From Numida meleagris (taxonomy: Eukaryota > Chordata > Aves > Galliformes > Numididae), in contig NC_034409.1 of assembly GCF_002078875.1 (NCBI RefSeq), forward strand, positions 103,263,226 through 103,327,225: a stretch of 64,000 nt of DNA, read 5' to 3'. The notes beneath the pieces are model-generated. The model was not told the origin of the DNA and did not search any database. It worked only from the letters and a program-made list of their open reading frames with translations. Position numbers and translations under genes: made by a program. Within the stretch, counting starts at the first letter, position 1; each line of letters begins with the position of its first letter. Below, piece by piece: positions 1 through 11,700 of this stretch.

Positions 1-2590
1 GAGAACAATGTTAAGTTGACTTGAAATACTGGAGAAAACCCAAAAAGTGCTGGGCTATTTCAGTGCTAATTAGAATGAGAAGGTTGGGTCATGTTTTCTG
101 TAAGGCTGGACTTCATTTTTAGATCTCAGCTACAGCACTGTGATTGGTGAATTACATTCTTCCAAGAGAGTTTGTTTGGAGAGAATGCAGAAGAGAAGAA
201 TGACCATTATTCAGAAAACTAGCAAGTTTGACTTACGAGGGAAAATGAAAACAGGAGATGGAGTGAGCAGTTGAAAACGGGATAATTGAGACTTGGAACC
301 TTCAATAAATAGTTATTTAAGCTTGTGTAAGAAATTTGATTTCCTCATGAAGGTGTTAGACTGAGTTGCCAGGGTTGTCTCTGAGGATCAGGAGAGCTTT
401 ATAAAGCAATAATGGTTTTTCGAACCAGGGCACGGAGAAAGGTGCCTAATCACATTCAGGGTATGTCTACAGTGAGTGCTATGGGGTTCTAGGTGTTTTG
501 TTTCTCTATTTATGTTTTGCATCAGTTGAAGCCAGAAGGCCATCTGGTTCAATGTTGGTCTACAGCAGCGGCTGGCAGTGGAACAGGAAAGAAAAGAGCA
601 GCAAATACATAGTGATACCTGCAGCTTAGTGGGACAGCAGCTTGTAGCACTGAGGTTGTGTATTTGACTCATTTCACAAATCAGGCATGAGTTGAGCATG
701 TGCGGTCCTAAGGGAGGAAGTCCCACAGACAAAGTGCTCGATGAAGCAGCAGTTTCATTTGTTTGTTTGTGCAGAGCTGCTTGTTTTGATGCTTCTTGGC
801 CACTGAAAGCAGCTCTTAGTGCTTGGTTGCAACAATTTTTGAGGATTAATTACAAAAGAAACAGTGTCAAGCTGGGGTCAACATTGTTCCAGCTTGCATG
901 AGGAACTTCACAGAGAAAAGAGGCAATCAAACCTGAGGCTCATGACAATCTGCCTTCAGGCCTGTTACTAAAGCTCTTCGTTCCAAATTCACTATCCAAC
1001 AATCAGAAAGGCTTGTGACAGAGTTTGGAGTGATTTGCTTCTCTTCTGGATTTGGAGAACTTACACCAGAATGGCTCCTGCCATTGGCTGTGAACTTACT
1101 TGTTCAGATAGGCCTCAAAACACAACAATTCCTGTGAGGAAGTATTGCTTGGCACTTTTTGTGATAGTCTTCAGTCCATTTGCCAAAACACTACATGCTA
1201 TCCCCATGCCACATCATACCAGCCTTCACTGCCTGTGTTATGGTTGGAAAAGCTTTTGAACTCTTTCTCTTACAATAAAACAAATGGGGGCAAGGAGGGA
1301 GGAAGCTGTGTAGGTAAGCTAATGTCCTCATCCCAGTGAGCTTCCTCACCCATCCTGCTGCTTTTGGAGGAGATTATTTTGATACTTATTTTGTCCAACT
1401 GACAGTGGAAGAAGATGGTGAGCTTCTGCAAAACTATTGAACATATTTGGTGCTCTTATATTCTGCTTTTAGATAGGGTAAAAGCATTTCCTGTGGTATA
1501 GGGGCTACAAGAGAGTAGGAGACTGACACTTTAGCAGGGCCTGCTAAACAAGGGGAAAATGGTTTCAGACTAAAAGAGGGGAGATCTAGATCAAATATAA
1601 AGAAGAAGTTTTTTACCTTTAGGGTGGTGAGGCACTGGAACAGGCTGCCCAGAGAGGTGCTGAATGCCCCGTCCCTGGAGACCCTCAAGGTCAGGCTGGA
1701 TGGGGCTCTGAGCACCTGATGGAGCTGTAGGTGTCCCTGTTCGTTGCAGGTGGTTGGACCAGATGGCCTTTAAAAGGCTCCTTCCAGCTCAAACAATTCT
1801 GTGATTCTATACTGCTTAGATTTATATGAAAGCAATGTGCAGGCGTGACCCCTATTGAAAAAGCAAGTTGACAGCAAATGTTCTCTTCTTTCCTCTACTG
1901 TGTTCCCTAAAAACCCCTAGAAAACCCTTCTGAAACATTCATTTTAATGATTGAACTGAAATCTATATTTCACAAAGCTTCCTGATTTTAATTTGAGCAC
2001 TTTAATTTATATCTAAATTGCCTCCTGTTGGCAGTCTCCCTGTCAGAAGTTAGTTCTCCTCTCGTGGACTGCTCTTTCCCTTCACGTTTTGATCATGCTT
2101 ATAGCTGTCCTCAGACTTAACTCTTGCCCTCCATATGTCATTTTCTGTGCTGTTCCTTGGGCAAAAGAAAACATAGGATGACTTTAAGTGAGGTAGAAGC
2201 CCTGCTGTGTGAGGAAACCTCACTGAATGGGATTTACGTTCAAGGCGATGCATTGACTTTGTGGCAGTAGTGTGTGGCACAAAGTCTGACACGCTGTCTG
2301 TTCCACAGCTGTGAAATGAGAGCATTAGGTCAATCCCGAGCAGTTTGCAGCTGAGATCCAGATGTTGGATCCAACCAATAAAATGTGGCATAAATGCATT
2401 CAGATTGCTTATAATCGCCCATGGCAGTTAACTACGGGTGCTGAATGTTACAACAGTATGCGCTTTTAAAGGGGAGGTAGGGGGATATTTATTTCACAAT
2501 CGCTCTTATTAACACAAGTAGTTTCTCCTTCAATTATGTCAAAATTAGTTATCCCAATCCTTATATAGCTTGATATTACTTTTTCTATAG
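1..2590 (+). other. IFNAR1: IFNAR1 intron 1 (3' part)
   Basis: There is no coding exon here. The first IFNAR1 exon in the window starts at 2591 with two bases that finish a split codon, so the signal-peptide exon must lie upstream (phase 1 intron). The stretch is AT-rich without CpG clustering, so it does not look like a promoter. Apart from a CR1 fragment near 1497-1810 I see no recognisable element. The short open frames in it have no family resemblance. Confidence 0.75.
1497..1810 (+). repeat. CR1 LINE 3' fragment
   Basis: This has the typical bird CR1 3' end: the block around 1622-1650 (GGTGGTGAGGCACTGGAACA), the 'ccctggagaccctcaaggtcaggctgg' region, and a tail ending in 'attctgtgattctat' at 1810. 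It is 5'-truncated as usual for CR1 and sits in IFNAR1 intron 1 in sense orientation. Confidence 0.9.
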
Positions 2591-2711
2591 GAGAGACTAA
2601 TCTGAAGAGTCCTCAGGATATTCAGGTTTATGCTGTAAATACAAATTTCACTCTGAGGTGGAACTACACTGGGGATGGTACCAATGTGACATTTTCAGCT
2701 CAATACCGGTG
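2591..2711 (+). CDS. IFNAR1: IFNAR1 exon 2 (subdomain 1, first half)
   Basis: Acceptor CTATAG at 2585-2590 and donor GTAAGT at 2712. The exon begins with two bases finishing a split codon and ends with TG. It encodes residues starting TNLKSPQDIQVYAVNTNF, a typical first FNIII strand pair, with sequons NFT, NYT and NVT. Confidence 0.93.
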
Positions 2712-5700
2712 GTAAGTAGTAGCTTCATTCTGAGCCAGAGATATCAGACCCTTATTTGTGTAGAAGAGCAAATTGGTTTGCTGATTGATTTATTCTTCTC
2801 GGTGCTGCCACGTAAAGCTTCTAGGAAGATATTTCTTGATGTAGAATCCTGGAGTTGTCTTTCATATTTCTGGTTTATGTGTAAAGTTAGATTGTTACTG
2901 ATAGGGATGTGTTATAAATACAGAGCACACTTAGTAGTAATTCTCGATACTGGGCAATAAAGTGGTACACTTGGAAATGGAGTTTTTAAATTTATTGATT
3001 CTTCTTTGTTTTCTGGGCTTGTTTGCTTTTTTGAGCTAGGCTGTGTCAACACACACAAACTAAATTTGTGAGAGGATATAATTCTGGAGTGTGACAGTTC
3101 TTTGTTGCTGTTCTCAGACACTGTGTTCACACATTGAATAAACCAAGTGTTTAACTACCAGTCTACAAAGACTGATACCCTTGGGTAAAAAGGTTAAATT
3201 AATGAAGTGATAGATTAAAGTAATGAATTAAATGGTGATATCAACTCGAGGCTGAGGAAGTAGGTATCACTAGCACCAGTGTAGTTGATGTTAAATGCTA
3301 GGCAAACTAACACTTCCTAGCATTTAGAAGAAAGTGAAGAAAACTAAGGATTTAGATTGCTTTGGTTTTTATTTTCTGGTTATTCTCTTTTCGCAGCTTT
3401 GATGATCTTCAGACAAATAAACCAGAATGGAGGGAATTATCTGGTTGTCAAAATGTCAGTCACACGGAATGTGACTTTTCTTCAGCACTGACTGCATACT
3501 ATGATATGCATCAGTTGCGCGTAAGGGCTGAAAGAAGGGAAGACAAGTCTCCGTGGTCTGATGTTTTTGAAATGATTCCATATGAAATAGGTATGAGCTC
3601 CTTACATGCTGCAACATTTCTAGTTAGATGTCCTTCTGCACTTTATTGTGGCTTTTATGTGGTTTCTATTGCTTACAACAGCATGAACTAGTGACTTTCT
3701 CAGCCTTAAAGATTTCTGGAAAGGGAAAAATACTGATGGTGATGCTGTTCTTCTGACCGATCTTGCTGTCACTCTGTCTTTCTAGATTCCATAAAGCCTC
3801 CCTGAAATGGACTTTCCTGGAGGTCTTCTGCTGACCTTTTGACTTTTCTTTATAGAATAGTGAGGGAAGGCTTCTGTGCAATACTACTGGATTGATTTGT
3901 TTGAGCTGTTGCTTGCCTTGCTTATTTTAAAATACTGTCCTGCTTTTTCATTCCTTTCTGGAAAACGTTCATTAGTAATACTGCATTTGAATTTCATTGT
4001 TTTCAGAACCAGGCAACATTGTCGTATTTTTTTTAGATTAGATTTCTGTGAGTTACTGCCTGAGAATTAAAACTAAGATCCTCTGGGCAATTCTTGTAGT
4101 TTTGTTACAGCCTCGAAAGAGTTGAAAGTAAGATACTAAATCACAGTAGCTGCATATTATTAATGTAACTTAAATTTTGGCTTGTTTTCCTTTAAACGTT
4201 CATCACGCTCGACTTTTTCATATTTGCAGCTGAGATTGGTCCTCCTGAAATAGCGCTGCAGTCCATAAATGGAGCCATTAAAATTAAGGTTTCTCCTCCA
4301 GAAGCAAATCAGGACCGAAAAATGTGGCTAAATCCTCTGCGTTTTAAATATAATGTAGTTATCTGGGAAAATTCATCAAATGTAGGGGAGGTATGATTAC
4401 ATTCTGATTTTTTTTTTTTGACCTTAACTGCTGGAGCTTTACTGTAGTTGCTTAATGCTCTAAATTTGAATTGTTTAATTATGTAGCTTGTTTGTTTATG
4501 CAAGTGTATAACTGTTGCTATGTGGCTGAAAAGTTGTTTTTTTAATTTGCTGTTTGTTTGTTTTTCTAGAGGACTGTGTTAGATATCTTATGAGAAGTGG
4601 TGTATTTCTCTTAAATCCCAGAGCCAGTTTTTAGTGCATGAGAAGTGAAGTGAAACCATCTCACATGAGCTGGAGCAGGAGCCACTGTCATCCAGCAGGA
4701 ACAGGGAAAGGGAAGAAAGTTCAAGGCAATGGGAAGACATATTTACTGCAGGATACAGACAAGGGAGGGGAAAGGGCGAGATAAGAGGCTAAACTGATCT
4801 TCCAGAGACCTTATAACTGCAGTACTAGCTGTGTGTCTGACAAGTCGGGTCGGCCAAGTAGGGAGAGGAGGAAATGTTTGTTCAATGAATTGAGGAATTC
4901 AGGTGCACTGTTTATATTCAGAATATGTCTGACTGTGCAGTAAGTTATGTTTCCACACAGAGCTGTGCTGTGATCCTAAAGCTGAAGTTTCAAAATGAAA
5001 TGTAGTTTCATGTTTAAAGGAGCAAAGTTAGAAACTTCCTATCGGCGGTGATTCAGCTACGCTCATTCTCCTTTGTTCCCTGCTTTAGCACTGCTAGGGA
5101 AAGCTGGGGAGGGGCTTTTTGTAAGGGCAGGTAGCGAAAGGACAATGGGAAATGGTTTTAAACTGGAATAAACTGGAAGAGGGTAGATTTAGACTAGATA
5201 TGAGGAAGAAATTCTTTACTGTGAGGGTGGTGAGACACTGGAACAGGCTGCCCGGAGAGGTTGTGGATGCCCCCTCCCTGGAAGCATTCAAGGCCAGGCT
5301 GGATGGGGCTTTGAGCAACCTGGTCTAGAGGGAGGTATCCCTGCCTACAGCAGGGGGTTGGAACTAGGTGATCTTAAACATCCCTTCCAACTCAAACCAT
5401 TCTATGATTCTGTGATATTATGTAAACAGGGGGAAAAAAGATACTTAAAAAGACAACAACAACAACAAAACAGCTCATCTGGAAGAGCAGTTATCTTCAC
5501 ATGCTCTTCACAATTCTCTCTTACAGGTCAGAAATCAAAATATTTTACCTATTGATGTAATAGATGGTCTTGCGCCAGAGACCACCTATTGTTTGAAAGT
5601 TCAAGCAACTGTTCCTCTGGACTACCAAGAAGGCCTATTCAGTCCAATTCATTGCATAAAAACCACCCGTAAAGGTAAAGCATTAAATCATCTTACTTTA

Positions 5701-8700
5701 ATTACTCAAATTTAAACTGCTGGAAAGTAGATTAGTACTTCCATGCATTTCTGTTGCTTTTAGAACTAGTTCCTACTTACTTTGGTTGAGCAGCAATCAT
5801 CACGGTTATTTAGAATTTTCTATTTTAAATCAATACAAAATGTTGCCTGTTGGTATTAGAGGTTTTTATAGTACACAGAGGTTTTCACTTGGAGGCAAAT
5901 TCTGTCCGTTATTTGGATTGTAAAAACTACTTTCTCTGTATTGGAAAACTAGGTATTTTTTGGATTTGTGACTTTGAATCAAGAGGAAAGGGAAGTGTGT
6001 GTTGACAAAATAAAATACTTTTGTCTGTTTGGCAGTAAATTAAAGCATATAAAGTCGAGCCAGGCTTACAAAAATGTCTTTTATGCGAGCCTTTTGGACT
6101 TTATTCTTGCAGATCCTGGAGAAGTGCTTTGTGCAGCTTGTTTTGCAAGTCTACTTTTACATTTTTTTTGTGTGCTGTTCAAGTGTCTTTAAGTATTCCT
6201 AAATGATTATTTCAGGAAAAATTACAGTGTGGGAATGTAGAAGGTTAAACACTAGATTGAGTGGATGGTACCTCAAAACTACGTTGTGTTTATTTGTGTA
6301 TATTTTACATAGTTTTCTAGCCAAGTCATTGCTGGACCAGTTTACTTCTATGATTTTCCATGCATCTGTCCTTAATTTTAACTGTAGTGAATTTAACTAA
6401 AGCTTTTATTGCTGAAGGCTTGCATTCTGTTGTATATACAGCATATCAATTTGCCCTCTTTATAATTAAAACACAATTTTGATTTTTTTTCGCTATTCTG
6501 TAAAGTTCCTGAATGTGTGCCATGACCATTTGTGTGAGAAATTGTTGTGTGTAACATAAATCTTATTACTACCCAGTAACTTCTGCTTTTTATTTTGAGC
6601 AGTAAATGACCTTCTTTGCCCAACAAATGTGAGAGTTTTTGCTTTGAACATGAAGTTTTATCTGCTTTGGAATAATCACTATAAAGAACATGTGAACTAT
6701 ACCGTACAGTATCTCATGTGAGTTAAGCAATTTCCTTATCTCTGTATAAACCTGTAGAGTAGTTCTAAATGTCATACACTGTCTTTTACAAATGCTTGCT
6801 AGAAGTTAAATACTTCGTAAACATAGTTTAACATATTCTGTGAAACATTGGGTACATTCAGTGGCTTTTAAAAAGATTGCATGTAACATATTGTAGAACT
6901 TCTGAATGCTAGACTTGTCTTAGGAGTGCTGAATACTTGATGAAATTGACTTCTCTATATATTCTAAGTAGCATTTTTTACAAGATACGAAGTTTGCATT
7001 CCCTTGTATCTTTTTAAATATGAAGGAACTAGATGACTAGAAGTCATGAGCAAAATGCTGTTATTCAAGGTTTCAATTGTCAACATATTTGATTACTTCT
7101 GGTCAGATCTCCAACATTTGAAAAAAAGATGTCACGTCTATATGCTTGCATTTTAATGTCTAGTCGTATGTAGAACAAATACCGTAACCGGCATCAAAAT
7201 GGTGGGAGAGAGCTCATAAAGAGCAGCATTATTTTGGAATTCCTTTGAAGTGACATAACGAGTTCTATGAAGTTATTTTTGAAAAATCTGAATTTGAATT
7301 GTAAAAACATTAAGAGCAGATATGTAATTTTTCTAGTGAGGATTGAGTAAGGCACTCGTTTGTACTTCCAGATTTAATTGACTTCATTGTTCCAGTTATA
7401 AATAGAAAAATAGTTTTCTTGATTTTTTTTTAAGATAAAGTCTTAAAATTTTCTTATTTAGAATACTACATAGCACATGTGAATGTTTTTGTTTGTTTGT
7501 TAAAATTTGTCAGCCCAACATCATAAAAAACATTAAAATATCTCTTGCAGTGGGTTCCTAAAGAGCCTGTATGATGATTACTCCTCAAAGTGGCAAAATG
7601 TACGTGGATGTGAAGGCATCACTAACATGAAATGCAATTTGTCATCTGTCATCAACCCTACTTCAGCATTTCATTATTTCCGTGTGCAGGCCATGAATGA
7701 ATACAATAAATCATGTTTCTCTAAAGACGTAAAAGTAGATCCTCTGGTAACAAGTAAGGAGATATTCTTTCTTAAATTTTTTTTCATTTCTCAGCCAACT
7801 TTTTTTTTTTTGTTTAATGCTTTGTGGGTTGCTCTGAATGTAATGCCTCCTATTTAATTCCATGGAAACTACCACAGATTAAAAAGACAAGAGTAACGCT
7901 ATCTGATAGAGCAAATTCTCAGCTACAAAACAATATTTTTCAACATAGTCACCACTGTTAGCTATATGTTTCTATTAGTGATGAACAAGAGCCTGCATGC
8001 TGTGTTTGTAAACATCTGCAGCAGTGGAGGTGGCTAATGTGACCCACTGTTTCACAGCTGCTATGATGGTATCGTTGCTAGGAAAATGTTGCCCATGCGG
8101 TCCATCCTTCAGTGGCCTGAAGAGATAAAGTTGCCCAGGGCTTTATCCAGCCTCACCTTGAAAGTCTCCAGGGATTGGGCATCGACCACATCTCTGGGCA
8201 ACCTGTTCCAGTGCCTCACCTCCCTCACTGTAAAAGATCTTTTCCTTATATCCAACCTAAATCTACTCTCTTTGAGCTTGAAGCCATTTTCCCTTGTCCC
8301 ATCACCACAGGCCCTGCTAAAGAGTCTGTCCCCTTCTTTCCTGTAGCTCCCCTATAGATAGTGATGATGGATGAGCTGATTGAGACACGCTTCACTTTGT
8401 AGTGTGACAGCTGTGTATGGCCATCCAGAACGTGGCTTGTCTTTATGTTGCCGCTGCTGAAACGCACCACCAACCGCCTCACTGTGCTCACATCCACTCT
8501 TTGGTTTCCAAAAGCATTTAGCAAATGTCAGTGAATGTCAGTGGGTGCCTTTTTTTTCCACATGGAGGAATTTGGTGACACACCTTTGCTTCATACGCCC
8601 TTCCGTGTCAGACACCATTGTGTCAGGCTGCCCCTCTGCTGCCGTCTGTCACACAGCAACAAAATGTAATGGGATATGGGTGGGAAGGTTCGGCCTCTAC

Positions 8701-11700
8701 TGTCAAACCACCAACATCCGCCTCTGATGTCTTGGGCCAACATAATAAAATAGGAAGCATTACTTTCGGAGCTGCACTTGTATATACAGATACATGCAGA
8801 TACATACAGGTAAAGCTACTAGTCAACTCAGGATTTTAAATAAGCATTTTTAAAAATTTTCATAGATTTAAATGGCAGTATTTTATTCAGTATTGTTATT
8901 CCTACTCTGTCTTATTTTTAATCATTCTATTTTTTTTTTTAATGTTTGAAGATGAAATTGGCCCTCCTGATGTAAAGGTGGACATCAGTGATGTTTTGCT
9001 CCATATCCAGATTTCTTCTCCAGGAGGAGCTGAGAGTGAAAACATGAGGGACTTTTACGATTTATCTTACCAGATTCTGTATTGGAAGAATTCATCAGAT
9101 AATGAGGTATGAAGTAATCAAGTACTTAAAACAGTATATGAAATTTGCTATGACATAAATACTACATTGAAGTTCTCCTGAAGAAACTTATTTTCAGAAG
9201 AGCCACATACATGGTGCGTCAGTCATGCTGCCAGTTTGTTTGCCTGTTTTTTTGAAATATTATTTTAAAAAGTCTAGCATCACAACTTGAGGACGTATTG
9301 ATCTTTTTTCATTCAGATAGCCCTGTAATGATTTTGTAGAACTGCACTCTGAGTTTCGTAAAGCTGCCAAATGGCTTGCTTTTGAATAGAGGTTTCTTTC
9401 TTACAGTCTCTCTGTAAGACTGTTTTCCTAATGGAGATTCCTGCCCCTCAAATACTTATTTCTGTATTTGCAGTTTTATACCTACATGTACTGTAAAAAT
9501 AATGAAGTCTTTAATGTTTCCAGTTCATGTTTTAATAACATCTCTCCATAGTCTTTAAATGCTTCCTAGAGCAAAATACTTTTATCATAATCAGCAAATG
9601 TGTATATGTAAACTTGTGGAAGAAGGAAAATGGCTACTGGAAGGAGTTTCATTTTGCATGGAGTACATCAGTTTTGAATTATAAAACTTTGGTATGGTGA
9701 AGATGGTATGTTCTTGACAATGAATGTTTTCTGCATGTGCTTGCTTTAGAGTTATGTGGTTCTTCTGTTTTATTCAATCCAAGTGCAGAATGGTGTCCAG
9801 TTACTTACAGAATTACTTCTTCAGCAGAGGCTGAAACTCTTGGTTGGTTGAGTGATACTTGTAATGTTTATGTGCACCTTACTTTTCTTTTTCAGCAGGA
9901 AGTGAAAATGAAAGAAACAAAACAGACAATAGCGACAATCTCTGATCTAACTCCCTCGACTTTGTACTGCGTGAAAGTACAAGCACTCTCAAAAGCTTAC
10001 AATAAAAGCAGTGATTTCAGCAAAGAGGAATGCATCGGAACACCTGGAGGTAGGATGAACCTGGGACTTGTTACACCTGTGGAATCGAAACTGTTAACAC
10101 TTCATAGGCCTTTGCAGTCCTCACTAGTTAGGAAGTATTTACAGCATGACATAACAGCCTTACCAAGTCAGTACCCATGTGGGCAGAGGTCATATCAGCA
10201 GTCTGTCACTGCTGCTGTGTTCTGTCATGTTGCTGTACTGATACAGCTTCTGTTCTGACCTGAATAGAACTGCATTGTGGTTATTCCACAATACACCAGA
10301 GTTTAGAAATTGTCTCAGAATAGTCACTGTAATGATTATGAATTAAACTTAGTTCCAACTTGTTGGTAGCACACTTCAATTTCCATTACTTCCTAAATAT
10401 AGTTAGGAGGGTGCAGGGAATCGCTAGGTACTACGTTTTCAAGAATATTTTATTCTTAAGTTCCCTTAATTATATTGTGAATTAACTAAATTTTAAAAAA
10501 CCTCCTATTTCTAAAGTGTGAGGGGACACCTTAGGGGAGAAATTATAGATGAAGACACTTGGACTCATTACGGACACATTTGCGCTTTCTGTGCAAAATG
10601 AGAATTGGTTTGAGGATGGATTATAATCAGTGTCAGGGCGTGTTAACCTGTTGAATTTAATTTGGCTGGTTATCTTAGAGCAAGAGCTTTTAATGCTAGA
10701 AAAAGTTAAAAAATTACCCAAACTGACTTAAGGCTAAGAAAATTTAATAATCGTACTATTACTTCCTCACATAATAAGCTTCTGTGACTTATTGATATAT
10801 GTAGCCCTCACTTCTTGTCTTTATAAAGCCTAGAAATAGTTATGTTACCTTTTTTTAGTTTCATAAGAGAAATTCTTTAACTATTTTCCTGGTTAAAGAT
10901 TAGGTTTCCCCATATCACCCTGTTATACTTAACCTATTCAAGACCAAGCAGTACATGCCAGCCTCCATATTGAGATAGAAAGTCACACAGATGGCGCCCT
11001 GTACTTCCCAAACATTTTATATCGCAGTGTGGAATGCTTTTGTTCTTTGATCATCTGTACTAACTGGAAATAGAGATTAAAAAGGCCTGATTGTCTCTTC
11101 TAGGTTATTTGTAAAGCATCTCCTGTTATTTTAGTGTGTTCAATCTCCCTTCGGTTGGTTTGTTTGATAGAGCCAGAGAGTATGTTGCAAAGTAGAATAG
11201 AGGAGGTAAAAAGGAAGCTTGAAAAACTCTTGATCATTGAACACCTTATGACTATTCAGTTGAAGGGTTTCTTTGATGACAATATTTTGCTGTCAAAAGC
11301 TGGGTTCAGCTTTTGATTTAAGTCTTAGAACTGAGCCTTGCCTGTTAGAAGCCTTTCTATGGTTCTTGAGTTGAAACAGGAATACAGGATCGTCTTTGAG
11401 CACTGAAGTGAAATTCATCTCATCTTTCTATACTTGAAGAGGTTTCTACACTGACAGTGTAAAAAGTTGAGCTGGTGTCTAGATTACCAGTGTAGGAAAT
11501 AGTTGGAACATCCTTGGGATTGATTTATTCCTAGATACTCATCTAAAAAGAATAGATAAGTTACTTGCTAGAAGATCTGTTTTCTCCCTATTGACTGGGC
11601 TGTGGTCATCTGAAGCTTAGAATTGGAGTTCTTTTCCTGTCAAAGAAACTCATTTGTGCTCCCAGAGGTCCTTCAAATCTGGCCAGTCTAATCATTTCCT

